Of a stretch of DNA of 64,000 nucleotides, positions 28,062-37,932 are shown piece by piece. Below the pieces are notes generated by a model that searched no databases, was not told where the DNA came from, and saw only the letters and a list, made by a program, of their open reading frames with translations. Within the stretch, counting starts at the first letter, position 1, and the number at the start of each line of letters is the position of its first letter. Source of the stretch: Pontibacillus chungwhensis BH030062 (lineage in GTDB: Bacteria > Bacillota > Bacilli > Bacillales > BH030062); contig NZ_AVBG01000002.1 of assembly GCF_000770675.1 (NCBI RefSeq), forward strand, positions 1 to 64,000, given 5' to 3'. The position numbers and the translations under genes were made by a program.

Positions 28062-29240
28062 ATGCGTATTCTACTCGCAACAGTATTCAATTACCCCCAC
28101 ACAGGGGGGCTATCGACCCATATGACAACTTTACAATCAGGGCTTCAAGCTTTAGGACATGACGTGGAGACGCTGTCCTTTAGCGATCTGCCTTATTATA
28201 AGCAACAACTCTTCGCAAAAGGGCCTAGTTTCTTTATGAACCGGATGTCTCCTGGGAAGGGTATTTTACTTGGGCATAAATTGCGCCAGAACATGCTGAA
28301 GGAAATGATTAAGAAAAAGCATGAGCAGAAACCCTATGATCTCGTGAACGCCCAGGATATATACGCCACGTTCGCATCCCTTGAGGCCGGCTTAAATACC
28401 GTTACGACGGTACATGGATACATGACCTTTGAAGCCATTAGCCGCGGATCGATTAAGTCCGAGAGCGAAGAAGCGAAAGTCCTACAGTTGAAGGAAACAG
28501 AAGCCTATCAGAAAACGCGACAGGTCATCACGGTAGACTACCGCATCCGCAACTATGTCCGTGACCTTGCTGGTGTAGAAGGGATCCGCGTCCACAATTT
28601 CATCGATGTCGATCAATTCCTTCCACAAACGGATCGTAAGCAAGAACTCCGTAATAAGTTCGGCTTCAAGGAAGAGGATAAGCTTATCTTTATCCCTCGC
28701 CGTTTAACGAAGAAAAACGGGGTCATTTACCCTGCGAAGTCTCTATCTCTCATTCAGCAAACGTTCCCTACTGCTAAAATCATTTATGCCGGGAGCGGTG
28801 AAGAAGAACAAGCAGTCAGGGACGCGGCTAAAGCCGGCGGTACAGAAAGCGATGTGCACTTCCTAGGTGACATTCCTCATGAAGTTATGAAAGACTATTA
28901 CGCCATGAGCGACATCACCATCATCCCATCTGTCCACTCAGCCGGCGTTGAAGAAGCCACATCCATCTCAGCCCTCGAAGCCATGGGCAGCGGCGTACCC
29001 GTCATCGCCTCTAAAGTAGGCGGACTAAAAGAAATTATCGAACACGGCGAAAACGGCCTACTCGTACCCGAAAAAGACACCGAAGCCCTCGCCGATGCAG
29101 TGATTACCTTACTATCTAATCAGACGTTCGGAGACCGTATCGCGTTACAAGCTCGGCTAAAAATCGAACAAGAATATTCTCACGTATCAGCCGCCACATC
29201 CTACTCAAGCATTTACGAAAAGATATTGCAGTACGCTTAG
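28062..29240 (+). CDS. Glycosyltransferase family 4
   Basis: 392 residues from the ATG at 28062, with GGAGGAA directly in front; the longer frame to 28017 has no site. GT-B features: N-terminal HTGGLSTHM, VTTVHGY, then RRLTKKNGVIYPAKSL, YAGSGEEEQ and the E-rich ALEAMGSGVPVIASKVGG motif. It probably adds a sugar to a lipid-linked wall glycan. It lies between csaB and murJ, consistent with wall polymer assembly. Sugar specificity unknown. Confidence 0.9.
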   Translation: MRILLATVFNYPHTGGLSTHMTTLQSGLQALGHDVETLSFSDLPYYKQQLFAKGPSFFMNRMSPGKGILLGHKLRQNMLKEMIKKKHEQKPYDLVNAQDIYATFASLEAGLNTVTTVHGYMTFEAISRGSIKSESEEAKVLQLKETEAYQKTRQVITVDYRIRNYVRDLAGVEGIRVHNFIDVDQFLPQTDRKQELRNKFGFKEEDKLIFIPRRLTKKNGVIYPAKSLSLIQQTFPTAKIIYAGSGEEEQAVRDAAKAGGTESDVHFLGDIPHEVMKDYYAMSDITIIPSVHSAGVEEATSISALEAMGSGVPVIASKVGGLKEIIEHGENGLLVPEKDTEALADAVITLLSNQTFGDRIALQARLKIEQEYSHVSAATSYSSIYEKILQYA

Positions 29241-29344
29241 TAGATAGATGTTTTTTATCTTTGAGGGTTTTAGGTAATTGAAGGTTTTATCCTTTGATCA
29301 ATTACGCCCCCTTTTATTGAAGGATTCGTTCTCCTTATTCGATT

Positions 29345-29458
29345 GGGGGAGGGCAGATGGGCGAGACTCCTATGGAAAAACGAATGAGCGAGACCCCACA
29401 GCGAAGCGAGGAGGCTCGATTGTTCGTCCATGGAAAGCGAGTCCATCTGCCCTCCCCC
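29345..29458. repeat. Palindromic intergenic element, type B, copy 1
   Basis: Arms GGGGGAGGGCAGATGG (29345-29360) and its perfect complement (29443-29458) enclose the shared core (GCGAGACTCC ... GCGAGACCCC ... GCGAGGAGGCTCG ... GGAAAGCGAGT). Lies between the GT4 and murJ genes. Confidence 0.9.
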
Positions 29459-29531
29459 TCTCTCTTATACCGTAACGAATCCAGCTCTTAAGTAAATAAC
29501 AAGTATATGAAGAAAGAAGAAGGTATTCAAC

Positions 29532-31061
29532 ATGTCTGGATTAAAGAAAACCGCAATCTGGATTACGATGCTATCACTATTGTTGAAATTACTAGGGTTT
29601 GTAAGGGAGAGCATGATGGCCAGAGAATTTGGTGTAAGCGAAAGCACCGACGGCTTCTTGCTTTCCTTTACTTTTGTCACGCTGATTTTAGCGCTGATCG
29701 CAAACGGATTTAATTCCGTTTTCCTCCCCCATTACGTGAAGCATCGTAAGGCAGATGTAGAGAAAGCTGAACGAAATGCTAACAGCATATTAAACTATAC
29801 GACGATCTTTTTCCTAATCGGATCGGTGGCAGCGTATTTCCTTGCTCCTTATATCGTTCCGTTCTTATATGGAGACAGATCAGAGTTAACGTTAGAGATT
29901 ACGATTGAACTGACGCAAGTGTTCTTTATCTTTATGGTCGTAATCGCCTTAAGCGGTGTGCTCGAGTCTTATTTACAGGCACGACGCATTTTCGTTCCGA
30001 CACAGATTTCGAAAATTATGGGAACACTCATGGCTACGCTCTTCTTGGTCTTCTTCGCCGATCAGTGGGGCATTTACAGCATGGCTTACGGGTTTGTATT
30101 TGGTACATTCCTTGGTGTTGTGATTCAGTTTGTATCCTTGAAGCGAGGCGGGTTCAAATGGATGCCGAGCTTGAAGTTTGATGATGAGTTTGGGCGCAAT
30201 TTCTTAATCTTGCTCGCTCCCGCCCTCCTTCACTCATCCGTCGGTCACATTAACGTGTTCGTGAACAAAATGTTCGCCGCACGTATTGATACAGGAGCAA
30301 CGACGTATTTAAACAACGCATCGCTTCTGATGAGTATCCCCAGTACGATCTTTACAACAACGATTGTTGCAATTATTTTCACATTGTTATCCGAACAAGC
30401 TCAGCAGAAAGAAAAGTTCAAAAACACCCTTTATATGGGGTACCAAATCGGGATGATGACGCTATTACCGATTGCTGTAGGAACATTCCTCGTTGGTAAA
30501 GCTGCCATCTCCTTTATTTATGAAGGTGGTAAGTTCACCCCTGAAGATACAGCGAATACGTATTACGTGCTGCAACTTTACATTCCGATCATCCTGACGC
30601 AAGGTCTCCTTGTTATTGGGGTGAAGGGATTATACGCCCAGGAGAAGACGAAGAAGTTACTTAGCATCAGCTCAACGACGATTATCTTAAACGCTGTGCT
30701 CAACTACGTCTTCATCCAGCCAATGGGCTACCCAGGACTTGCGTTATCAAGCTCAGTCGTTGCCGTATATTACGTATCAGCCGTTACTTATGCTGTGTAT
30801 CAGGATTATGATAAGAGCGAATTGATGAAGGTTCCTGCGCTGTTCTTCAAAGTGCTGATTCCAACGATCATCATGGCGATTCCGATTTACTTGATTCAAA
30901 CATTTACAGATATCGAGTCGCTTTATGCCCTATGGGAACTTCTTATTCTCATTCCAGTGGGCGTTGTCTTTTACGTAGTTGGTCTTTATATCTTCTACCG
31001 CGAAGGCTTCGGCCAGCTCATGCGCCTAGTGCGCGATCGCAAGAGTATGAAACAAGGCTAA
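29532..31061 (+). CDS. murJ: MurJ/MviN family lipid flippase
   Basis: 509 residues with about 14 hydrophobic segments. The N-terminal SLLLKLLGFVRESMMAREFG and a conserved Arg/Asp pattern in the early loops are typical of MurJ. The family flips lipid-linked precursors (lipid II, or other undecaprenyl-linked glycans) across the membrane. Its position beside csaB and two glycosyltransferases suggests export of the wall polymer unit, but a lipid II role cannot be excluded. A strong terminator follows. Confidence 0.85.
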   Translation: MSGLKKTAIWITMLSLLLKLLGFVRESMMAREFGVSESTDGFLLSFTFVTLILALIANGFNSVFLPHYVKHRKADVEKAERNANSILNYTTIFFLIGSVAAYFLAPYIVPFLYGDRSELTLEITIELTQVFFIFMVVIALSGVLESYLQARRIFVPTQISKIMGTLMATLFLVFFADQWGIYSMAYGFVFGTFLGVVIQFVSLKRGGFKWMPSLKFDDEFGRNFLILLAPALLHSSVGHINVFVNKMFAARIDTGATTYLNNASLLMSIPSTIFTTTIVAIIFTLLSEQAQQKEKFKNTLYMGYQIGMMTLLPIAVGTFLVGKAAISFIYEGGKFTPEDTANTYYVLQLYIPIILTQGLLVIGVKGLYAQEKTKKLLSISSTTIILNAVLNYVFIQPMGYPGLALSSSVVAVYYVSAVTYAVYQDYDKSELMKVPALFFKVLIPTIIMAIPIYLIQTFTDIESLYALWELLILIPVGVVFYVVGLYIFYREGFGQLMRLVRDRKSMKQG

Positions 31062-31072
31062 TATGCACTATG

Positions 31073-31100
31073 CACCTCCCGCTTATGCGGGAGGTGTTTT
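31073..31100 (+). terminator. Terminator of murJ
   Basis: CACCTCCCGC / GCGGGAGGTG perfect stem, four-base loop, TTTTTG tail. Confidence 0.95.
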
Positions 31101-31234
31101 TGTGTCTGGATGGGCTGTTGCTTTAGTTGAGTGGATGGGGCGTCTGGATTAACGGCCCGGAAGCTTTCATACGGCGGAGGTTATAGCCACATATCCACCA
31201 TCTATGGCATGTTTCCGTTTCCCCTTATATGGCA

Positions 31235-31361
31235 AAGGTGGTTCGGGAAATTGCGAGACTCCTGCGGCAGGAGGAGCCTAGGGGAGACCCCGGAAAGCGC
31301 GTAGCGATTGAGGAGGCTTCCCAGCTCGCCGCGGAAAGCGAGTGATTTCCCGAACCACCTT
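31235..31361. repeat. Palindromic intergenic element, type A, copy 1
   Basis: Arms AAGGTGGTTCGGGAAAT (31235-31251) and its exact complement (31345-31361) with the common core. Conserved flanks containing GGCATGTTTCCGTTT (31206-31220) on one side and GGAAACATTCTC (31381-31392) on the other suggest a larger unit of about 190 bp. Confidence 0.9.
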
Positions 31362-31408
31362 ACACTCAATTACAGCAAACGGAAACATTCTCCCAGCTTC
31401 CAGAAATG

Positions 31409-31439
31409 AAAAGGACAGGCCTGTGCGGCCTGTCCTTTT
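31409..31439. terminator. Bidirectional terminator after the RND permease gene
   Basis: AAAAGGACAGGCC / GGCCTGTCCTTTT perfect stem with T runs on both strands, four bases from the permease stop codon. Confidence 0.9.
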
Positions 31440-31442
31440 TGG

Positions 31443-34400
31443 TTACGATTCGGTTTTTGCTGCTTTCTTGTTGCCTCTACTAAAGAGACGAACAATGCGT
31501 TGTGAGAGGTCGTCGAAATACGTGTAGACAACTGGAATGAGTAGGAGTGTAAAGAAGCTTGAGACGGTGAGTCCGAATATGATCGTAATCGCCATCGGTT
31601 GCTGTGCTTCTGCTCCTTGTCCTAGTCCTAAGGCTAGTGGAATCATTCCGAGTACAGTTGTGAGTGTGGTCATTAAGATCGGACGGAGGCGACTTGGTCC
31701 TGCTTCTAATATGGCTTCATAACGGTCGACGCCTTTTCGTCTGACGATGTTAATGTAATCCACGAGCACAATCGCGTTGTTTACGACGATCCCGGCGAGC
31801 ATGATGACCCCAATTATGGCTGGTACACTAATTGGTTTATCTGTAATGTACAGCCCGCCTAGTACTCCGATAATGGTCGCTGGCATGGAGAACATAATGA
31901 CAAATGGGTACAGGAAGTTCTCAAATTGAATGGCCATAACGGCGTATACTAGGAAGATCGAGAAGATCAGGGCTAATGCAAGGTCTCCGAATGAGTCGGC
32001 CATATCTTCTGCCTGACCGCCAATGGAATAGGAATAGCCTTCAGGGAAGTTAATGCGATCGAGCTCGGATCGGATATCTTCTGTAATGCTTCCAAGGTCT
32101 CGATTCACTACCTCACTTGAGACGTTGACTTGCTTTTGTTGATTTTCTCGTAGCAATGTTGCTGGTCCTTGAACTTGCTCAAGTTCGGCCACTGTTGCTA
32201 ACGGAATCATTTCGCCTGAACCGGTTTGTATTTTCATGGACTCTAAGTCACTAATACTGCGGCGTTCTTCTTCAGGAAGAATGATGCGGACATCTACTTC
32301 GTCACCCGCTTCACGGAACCTCGTGGCTGTTTGACCACTAAAGCCAAGCTGTACCTGGCTCATAACCTGTTGATAGGAAAGGCCGTACTGAGCTGCTTTA
32401 TCCCGGTCCACATTGACCTGGATTTCAGGGCGTCCTTCTGATGCTGAGGATTCCGGATTGTGGACCCCTTCCACCTGATCGATCGTCCAGACGATTTGAT
32501 CAGCCAGCTCTCGTAGTACTTCATATTCTTCACCGTTCAGCTGAATCTGTACAGGTGATCCGCCACCTAATCCTGCTGACATTTCACTAACGGTAATCTC
32601 AGCTCCGACAATATCGGAGAGGTCTTCATCAATTTGCTGCATCACGGTCGACGTTGTTCTCTCTCGCTCTTCTGGCGGGATGAGCTGAATGGTATAAGAG
32701 GCTTCGTTTGAAGTGGATGAAAATCCTTCAAACCCTCCTCCACCGATGCTTAAGTAATTGGAGGAGATAATCTCTTCATATGGCTCTAATTTTTCATCAA
32801 TTTGTTTTGTAATCGATTCGGTTCCTTGTAACGATGTGCCTGACGGTGCTTCAACCGTTACCTCGATCTGACCTTGATCAGAAGGAGGGATGAACTCTGT
32901 TCCAAGCTGCGGCACAAGGAACGCGCTACCTACAATGGCAAGGATGGTTACTATAACCGTGATCAGGCGATGCCTTAGCACACCTCTTAACATAGAGCGA
33001 TAGCCATTGTTGATTTTATCCAAGAACCGGTCGAACCAGTAGCGTCGGCCGTTGTCTTTCATAGCCTTCGTTAATAGTTTCGATGACAGCATTGGAATGA
33101 GCGTAATCGAAACGATGAGTGAAGCGATCAGAGAAAACGACACGGTTAACGCGAGCGGCGTAAATAGTTCTGATGCAATTCCTTCAACGAATACGATTGG
33201 CAAGAATACCACAAGTGTTGTCGTTGTGGATGCAATAACAGCTGGGGCTAGTTCTGATGCTCCTTCTTTGGCCGCTTCTTTTAACGAATAGCCTTGCTGC
33301 CTGTAGGCGACTATATTTTCTAAAATAACGATCGAACTGTCGACCATCATTCCGATCCCTAAGGCGAGCCCTCCCATCGTTAAGACGTTCAACGTGTTGC
33401 CTGTAAAGTACATGAGCGTGAACGTGGATATAATCGCAATCGGAATCGATATCCCAATAACAATCGTTGCGCGCACGCTTTTCAGGAATAAAAGCAAAAT
33501 AAACACGGAGAATATGCCACCGAGAATAATGTTTTGTACAACAGATCGGATCGATTGTTTAATGAAGGTGGACGTGTCAAAGACAATGTCCATGCTTACA
33601 TCGCTCGGTAAGTCCTCCTCAACATCATCCATTGCTGCTGCCACATTGTTGGCCACTTCAACCGTATTCCCGTCTGACTTCTTTAAGACAGACAGCACAA
33701 CAGAGGGCTGTCCATTTACACGGGAAATGGTTGTGACATCTTTGAAGGTATCTTCAACGGTCGTCACGTCTTGCAGTTCGAGTTGAGCTCCTGTTGGCGA
33801 TGTGATAATCGTTTCTCTTACGTCTTCAATCGACTCAAACTCGCCTTGGATTCGTACTTGGAGGTCCTGATCGCCCTTTTCAAGTACGCCGGCTGAGGTC
33901 GATTGGTTGGCAGCGTTAATGGCTTGAACGAGCGTCTGGCTGTTTAAACCATATTGGGCCATTTGAGCGCGATCGATTTGGACTTGAACCTCACGCGTGC
34001 GGCCTCCTTCAATGCTGACAGAACCGACGCCTCCTTGCCGTTCAAAGTACGGGACAATGTTGTCTTCTGCAATCCCTTGGAGACTTGAGGCATCTTTACC
34101 GGATAGCCCAACCCACATGACTGGAATCTGCTGCGGGTCAAAGCGCAGAATGCTCGGGTCCCCTGCATCTTCTGGAAGTATGCTCTTAATCTGATCGACC
34201 TTCTCCCTGACGTCTAAAAGGGCATTATCTAAATTCGTTCCGTTCTCAAACATCAGGATAACAAGCGATGAGCCTGGCTGTGACTGAGACTGAACGGTAT
34301 TAATTCCTTCTATTGAACTGACGGACGATTCGACGGGTCGGCTAATGAGCTTCTCCACTTCCTGAGGAGCGGCGTCTGGGTAGCTGGTCGAAACGACTGC

Positions 34401-34532
34401 GATTGGAAGATCGATTTCTGGATAAAGGTCGATCGTCAAGTTTCTAAGGGATACAAACCCTAGAGCGACAATCGCCACGACGATCATAAAGACGCCAACA
34501 GGCCGTTTGACGGAGGTTTCGACGAGTTTCAC
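31443..34532 (-). CDS. swrC: RND family efflux permease (SwrC-like)
   Basis: 1029 residues with the AcrB/SwrC layout: one N-terminal helix (MKLVETSVKRPVGVFMIVVAIVAL), a porter loop, a block of transmembrane helices including the proton-relay segment GIGMMVDSSIVILENI, and the duplicate in the second half (MLAGIVVNNAIVLVDYI). SwrC of Bacillus subtilis exports surfactin and other amphiphiles; substrate here is unknown. GTG start overlaps the MFP stop by one base (TAGTG), and GGAGGT lies upstream. Last gene of the TetR-MFP-RND operon. Confidence 0.88.
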   Translation of the reverse strand: MKLVETSVKRPVGVFMIVVAIVALGFVSLRNLTIDLYPEIDLPIAVVSTSYPDAAPQEVEKLISRPVESSVSSIEGINTVQSQSQPGSSLVILMFENGTNLDNALLDVREKVDQIKSILPEDAGDPSILRFDPQQIPVMWVGLSGKDASSLQGIAEDNIVPYFERQGGVGSVSIEGGRTREVQVQIDRAQMAQYGLNSQTLVQAINAANQSTSAGVLEKGDQDLQVRIQGEFESIEDVRETIITSPTGAQLELQDVTTVEDTFKDVTTISRVNGQPSVVLSVLKKSDGNTVEVANNVAAAMDDVEEDLPSDVSMDIVFDTSTFIKQSIRSVVQNIILGGIFSVFILLLFLKSVRATIVIGISIPIAIISTFTLMYFTGNTLNVLTMGGLALGIGMMVDSSIVILENIVAYRQQGYSLKEAAKEGASELAPAVIASTTTTLVVFLPIVFVEGIASELFTPLALTVSFSLIASLIVSITLIPMLSSKLLTKAMKDNGRRYWFDRFLDKINNGYRSMLRGVLRHRLITVIVTILAIVGSAFLVPQLGTEFIPPSDQGQIEVTVEAPSGTSLQGTESITKQIDEKLEPYEEIISSNYLSIGGGGFEGFSSTSNEASYTIQLIPPEERERTTSTVMQQIDEDLSDIVGAEITVSEMSAGLGGGSPVQIQLNGEEYEVLRELADQIVWTIDQVEGVHNPESSASEGRPEIQVNVDRDKAAQYGLSYQQVMSQVQLGFSGQTATRFREAGDEVDVRIILPEEERRSISDLESMKIQTGSGEMIPLATVAELEQVQGPATLLRENQQKQVNVSSEVVNRDLGSITEDIRSELDRINFPEGYSYSIGGQAEDMADSFGDLALALIFSIFLVYAVMAIQFENFLYPFVIMFSMPATIIGVLGGLYITDKPISVPAIIGVIMLAGIVVNNAIVLVDYINIVRRKGVDRYEAILEAGPSRLRPILMTTLTTVLGMIPLALGLGQGAEAQQPMAITIIFGLTVSSFFTLLLIPVVYTYFDDLSQRIVRLFSRGNKKAAKTES

Positions 34533-35713
34533 TAGTCTACCTCCTTCATGATGCGGATCTTGTTGTCATCGGACAGAGTGAGCTGCCCTTTTGTAACGAC
34601 TTGATCTCCTTCCGATACGTCGCCTTTGATTGCTGTTAAATCAGACTGAGCTCGTACGACTTCAACAGCTACTTTCTTGGCGCGTTCTTCTTCAATGACA
34701 TAAACAAACGTTTCGGTATTCTCCTCCACAACAGCAGAAGTTGGAACAAGGATATGATCAGATACGGTCATCTCTGGCAGCTGTAGCTTCGCCATCATGC
34801 CAGGTTTGATGTTCCCGTCTGCATTCGTAACCGTTGCCTCAACTGGATACAAACCGGTGTCGTTTGTGACAGAAGAAATATAGGATACTTTAGAGGTCAC
34901 TTCTTTCTCTAGTGAACTCACATAAGCAGGAATCTCTTGTTCTTTTTCAAAAAGGGAAAGTTCTTTTGCTGTAACGGATACTTGCAGGTTAATCGGACTA
35001 ATGGATACGATCGTGGCAAATGGCTGTTGGCCTGATACCATGTCCCCTACCTCACCGTTAACAGAAGTGACTTCGCCAGAGACGGTGGCTACAATTGCTG
35101 CGTTATTCAGTTGGCCTCTTGTTTGTTCAAGCTGCGCTTGGGCTTGTTGAACTTGTAATTGTGCTTGTTCGACGCCGACTTCCGCACTTTCTAGTTGAGA
35201 TTCTGCTTGTGTCACTCCAGCTTCCGCTTGGCGTACTGCTTGTTCGGCGCTTTCTTTCGCTATTCCTGACAGCCCTTCTTGTTGTTCTTTCGCATCTTCT
35301 AGCTGGTCACGCGCATTCCCAAGGGCTTCTTCAGCTGTATTGCGCTGATTGCGGGCAGACTCAAGCTGCTTCTCTGCTGATTGAACTGAGATTTCTTGGA
35401 TGCGAATTTGATCATTTACGTTTGATGCGCTAACTCGGCCAATAACATCTCCTCGTTGCACGGTGTCCCCTTTTGAGACGTTTACTTCGACTAGTTCACC
35501 CGTCGACTTCGGCAAAATTGGAGCGTTCTTACTCGGTACCGCTCGTCCAAATACTTCTCGCTCAACGACGAGGTCTCCCTTACTTACGGGTGCCACCTCA
35601 ACAGGTGTGACTTGCTCTACTTGTGACTCCGTGTCTTCAGCTGAATCGTCTGAGCATGCTCCCATTACGAGTGTAAGTACAGCAAACGCCCCGGCTAATA
35701 CTTTCTTATTCAT
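34532..35713 (-). CDS. RND efflux membrane-fusion lipoprotein
   Basis: 393 residues, lipobox MGAC with Cys20. Lipoyl half-motifs flank a long coiled-coil hairpin (about 100-215, rich in Gln/Glu/Ala heptads). Beta-barrel and membrane-proximal domains follow. In Gram-positive bacteria such proteins partner the RND pump at the outer membrane face, without an outer membrane channel. The next gene is the permease. The MFP gene starts 27 bases after the regulator. Confidence 0.9.
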   Translation of the reverse strand: MNKKVLAGAFAVLTLVMGACSDDSAEDTESQVEQVTPVEVAPVSKGDLVVEREVFGRAVPSKNAPILPKSTGELVEVNVSKGDTVQRGDVIGRVSASNVNDQIRIQEISVQSAEKQLESARNQRNTAEEALGNARDQLEDAKEQQEGLSGIAKESAEQAVRQAEAGVTQAESQLESAEVGVEQAQLQVQQAQAQLEQTRGQLNNAAIVATVSGEVTSVNGEVGDMVSGQQPFATIVSISPINLQVSVTAKELSLFEKEQEIPAYVSSLEKEVTSKVSYISSVTNDTGLYPVEATVTNADGNIKPGMMAKLQLPEMTVSDHILVPTSAVVEENTETFVYVIEEERAKKVAVEVVRAQSDLTAIKGDVSEGDQVVTKGQLTLSDDNKIRIMKEVD

Positions 35714-35740
35714 TATTCTCGTACTCCCCTCTGTTGTCTC

Positions 35741-36619
35741 TTACAATAAGGAAATGTTCAGGTGATCCGCGATCTCCTGGCAGTCTTGCTCCATTTCCGG
35801 CAGGTCTTTAAAGTGGGCAAGCATGCCCTGGATTACGACTCTTTCAGGCTTCTGTTTATTTACTTCTGTCTCTATGATTTCAAGTGCGTGTATTAGTTCG
35901 TCGATGCGTGTTTTATGTAGAGATAAGGCGGCTACTTTTTCTTTCATGTCGCTCAGCTGGTCTTCGATCGTTTGTTCTTGTGAAGGAGTATTGAACCCCA
36001 TCGATATCGATTCCACTTGATCTCTTGAAATTTGCGGAGCATCCTCTTCTTCCATCATGCCATTTACAGCATCATCAACGCGTCTTACGATGAAGTGCGC
36101 CAAACGCTCTGAATCTAGCGGCAAGTTGTCGATAACGAGCCATTTGAAGTAACTCTGCATCATGCCTTCTAACAGAATCGATGCGTCTACAATCTTAGGC
36201 AAAAGGGCATCGCCATAAATATTAAGAAGGTTTTCATTGCTCCACCTGAACGTTTGCTTACGCATTTCCATCATAAAACTGTTGGCTTCTGACTTAATAT
36301 CGACGTTGTCTCGCATGTGCATAATGATGAATTCTTTATTATCTTGAAATGCTTCAATGTACACTTGAATCTGGCGGGCTAGCGATTCCTTAGGCGGGAG
36401 ATCTAGCTTTCGCATCTCAGCAATCCGCTCTACGAGATCGTTATAGTAATAGTGGTGAATTTGTAAGGTAAGGTCTTCTTTTGATGAGAAGTGTAAGTAA
36501 AAAGCTCCTTTTGAGACCCCACTTTGATCGGCGATTTCTTGTATGGATGTCGAATGAAAGCCCTTCGTTGCGAATAGCTTCATTCCGGTTTCAATGATGC
36601 GTTGTTTCTTTTCATTCAT
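35741..36619 (-). CDS. TetR/AcrR family regulator of the efflux operon
   Basis: 292 residues from the ATG at 36619 (GAGAGGATG upstream; longer frames to 36697 run through the operator). N-terminal helix-turn-helix at about 24-45 (TSIQEIADQSGVSKGAFYLHF). The ligand-binding half is longer than usual, with a coiled-coil-like C-terminal region. It probably represses its own operon through the palindrome 64 bases upstream; this resembles YerO, the repressor of swrC in B. subtilis. Confidence 0.88.
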   Translation of the reverse strand: MNEKKQRIIETGMKLFATKGFHSTSIQEIADQSGVSKGAFYLHFSSKEDLTLQIHHYYYNDLVERIAEMRKLDLPPKESLARQIQVYIEAFQDNKEFIIMHMRDNVDIKSEANSFMMEMRKQTFRWSNENLLNIYGDALLPKIVDASILLEGMMQSYFKWLVIDNLPLDSERLAHFIVRRVDDAVNGMMEEEDAPQISRDQVESISMGFNTPSQEQTIEDQLSDMKEKVAALSLHKTRIDELIHALEIIETEVNKQKPERVVIQGMLAHFKDLPEMEQDCQEIADHLNISLL

Positions 36620-36682
36620 GTGCTTCATCCTCTCTGCCTCTAGCATACCATCCTGCGTCGGGGTAAGATAGAGGATTGGACA

Positions 36683-36696
36683 TGACTGGTCAGTCA
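36683..36696 (-). promoter_or_regulatory. Candidate TetR-family operator
   Basis: TGACTG-GT-CAGTCA is a perfect 6-bp inverted repeat with a 2-base centre, just upstream of the TetR gene. The size and symmetry fit operators of AcrR/YerO-type repressors. Confidence 0.7.
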
Positions 36697-36853
36697 CGCC
36701 ATGGATACTATACTATATTCGGGGTGGTTTTACAATACCTTCCACCGTTCGAGCACGCTTTGTGATGGTCTTTTTTAGTATGTGCGGGAATGTTTGAGAG
36801 AATTCGTTTTTGCTGTAGATTGAGATACGTTTCCGTTAGCTTTTATAGAGTGT

Positions 36854-36980
36854 AAGGTGGTCCTGGAAATCACTCGCTTTCCGCGGGCGAGCTGTCGAGC
36901 TTCCTCGTTCGCTGCGCTCTCTGCGGGATCTCGTCGACCTCTTTCTCCCGCAGGAGTCTCGCAATTTCCAGGACCACCTT
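36854..36980. repeat. Palindromic intergenic element, type A, copy 2
   Basis: Arms AAGGTGGTCCTGGAAAT (36854-36870) and exact complement (36964-36980). Compared with copy 1, CC replaces TC/CG positions, with matching changes in the opposite arm. Inverted relative to copy 1. Sits 91 bp from a type B element. Confidence 0.9.
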
Positions 36981-37070
36981 TGCCAAATAGGGAGAAACGG
37001 AAACGTGCCATATCTGGTGTGTTGATCCTAAAGGCATTCATAATGCGCGGCCCGTACACCCTTTAACGCC

Positions 37071-37199
37071 AGGGCAGGCTTGGGGACTGCGAGACTCCCG
37101 CGGGATGAGGAGCCTAGGTAAGACCCCGGACTGAGCGATAGCGAGGGAGGAGGCTTACCAGCTCCCCGCAGGAAAGCGAGTGGTCCCCAAGCCTGCCCT
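37071..37199. repeat. Palindromic intergenic element, type B, copy 2
   Basis: Arms AGGGCAGGCTTGGGGAC (37071-37087) and exact complement (37183-37199). Flanked by GCGCGGCCCGT and a complementary ACGGACC. Forms an A-B pair with the element at 36854. Confidence 0.9.
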
Positions 37200-37237
37200 A
37201 GCACTTTTATGGTACGGACCAATTCAGCCAAAAAAAG

Positions 37238-37262
37238 AAAAGCCTGCTAGGTGCAGGCTTTT
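37238..37262 (-). terminator. Terminator of comK
   Basis: AAAAGCCTGC / GCAGGCTTTT perfect stem with T-rich tail on the minus strand, immediately after the comK stop codon. Confidence 0.9.
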
Positions 37263-37742
37263 CTAGGATTTTAGATATAAGGGACGGGAGAAGGTGGCGA
37301 TGGCGAGGCCGGTTAGTTGCATTTGGCGCTTGATGGAGTAGCCTGATGTGGCAATGTCCATGATCGACTCATCTGTGAAGACAACCTTACTCCCTCCTTC
37401 TCCTTTATTCTCTTCGTATTGCTTAACGTGGTAGAACGAGATCCAGCCACAGTACATATTTCTGGGGGACATTGTTGGAAACATAAATGTCCCTTCACTC
37501 GGGTTTACAGGTATCGGAAGCTTACTTTTTGTCTGTAGTATCTTCTCCATCGCTAACTGTCTTCCAACAAACGTGGATCCGCCTGTTAAACAGGACTCGG
37601 ATATAATCTGTTTAGGCGTTTTTGTACAATAGATCACACGGTTTGGTTCAAGGATTTTAGATAGGCGCGTTGGATGGAGATTAGAGAAGACACCCATTGT
37701 ATTCGCATTAATTATATAATCCTCTCTTATTTCTTCCCCCAT
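37263..37742 (-). CDS. comK: Competence transcription factor ComK, short form
   Basis: 159 residues versus 192 in B. subtilis. Conserved blocks align in order: NRVIYCTKTPKQIIS, SCLTGGSTFVGRQ, INPVNPSE-type segment (VNPSEGTFMFPT), MYCGWISFYHVK and a C-terminal Ser-rich DNA-binding segment. It lacks the last 30 residues or so of the B. subtilis protein, a region involved in regulation and MecA degradation. Good AAGGAGGA site. The gene suggests a capacity for natural transformation. Surrounded by palindromic elements. Confidence 0.85.
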   Translation of the reverse strand: MGEEIREDYIINANTMGVFSNLHPTRLSKILEPNRVIYCTKTPKQIISESCLTGGSTFVGRQLAMEKILQTKSKLPIPVNPSEGTFMFPTMSPRNMYCGWISFYHVKQYEENKGEGGSKVVFTDESIMDIATSGYSIKRQMQLTGLAIATFSRPLYLKS

Positions 37743-37891
37743 TACTTCCTCCTTATAGAATATTTTTACATTTATGTGATTATATTATACCGGAATAAGG
37801 CTTTAATTTTTAGAATTTTTTGTTCAATTTAAGAAAAATTTTACAAACCTAGTATTTTGGAATCATTTTTCAGTCGTTTCTGGCACTTATC

Positions 37892-37900
37892 TGATATAAT
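37892..37900 (+). promoter_or_regulatory. Extended -10 promoter for the 60-codon ORF
   Basis: TGATATAAT (TG one base before TATAAT), 32 bases upstream of the ATG at 37933. No strong -35 box is visible, as expected for an extended -10 promoter. Confidence 0.55.
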
Positions 37901-37932
37901 TTAAACACCATTTATTGGGAGGGATTGCTGAC

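Noticed and set aside
36775-37231. Minus- and plus-strand ORFs across the palindromic elements
   Set aside because: These frames follow the repeat core and its complement, have no ribosome site, and arise in every copy regardless of gene context.
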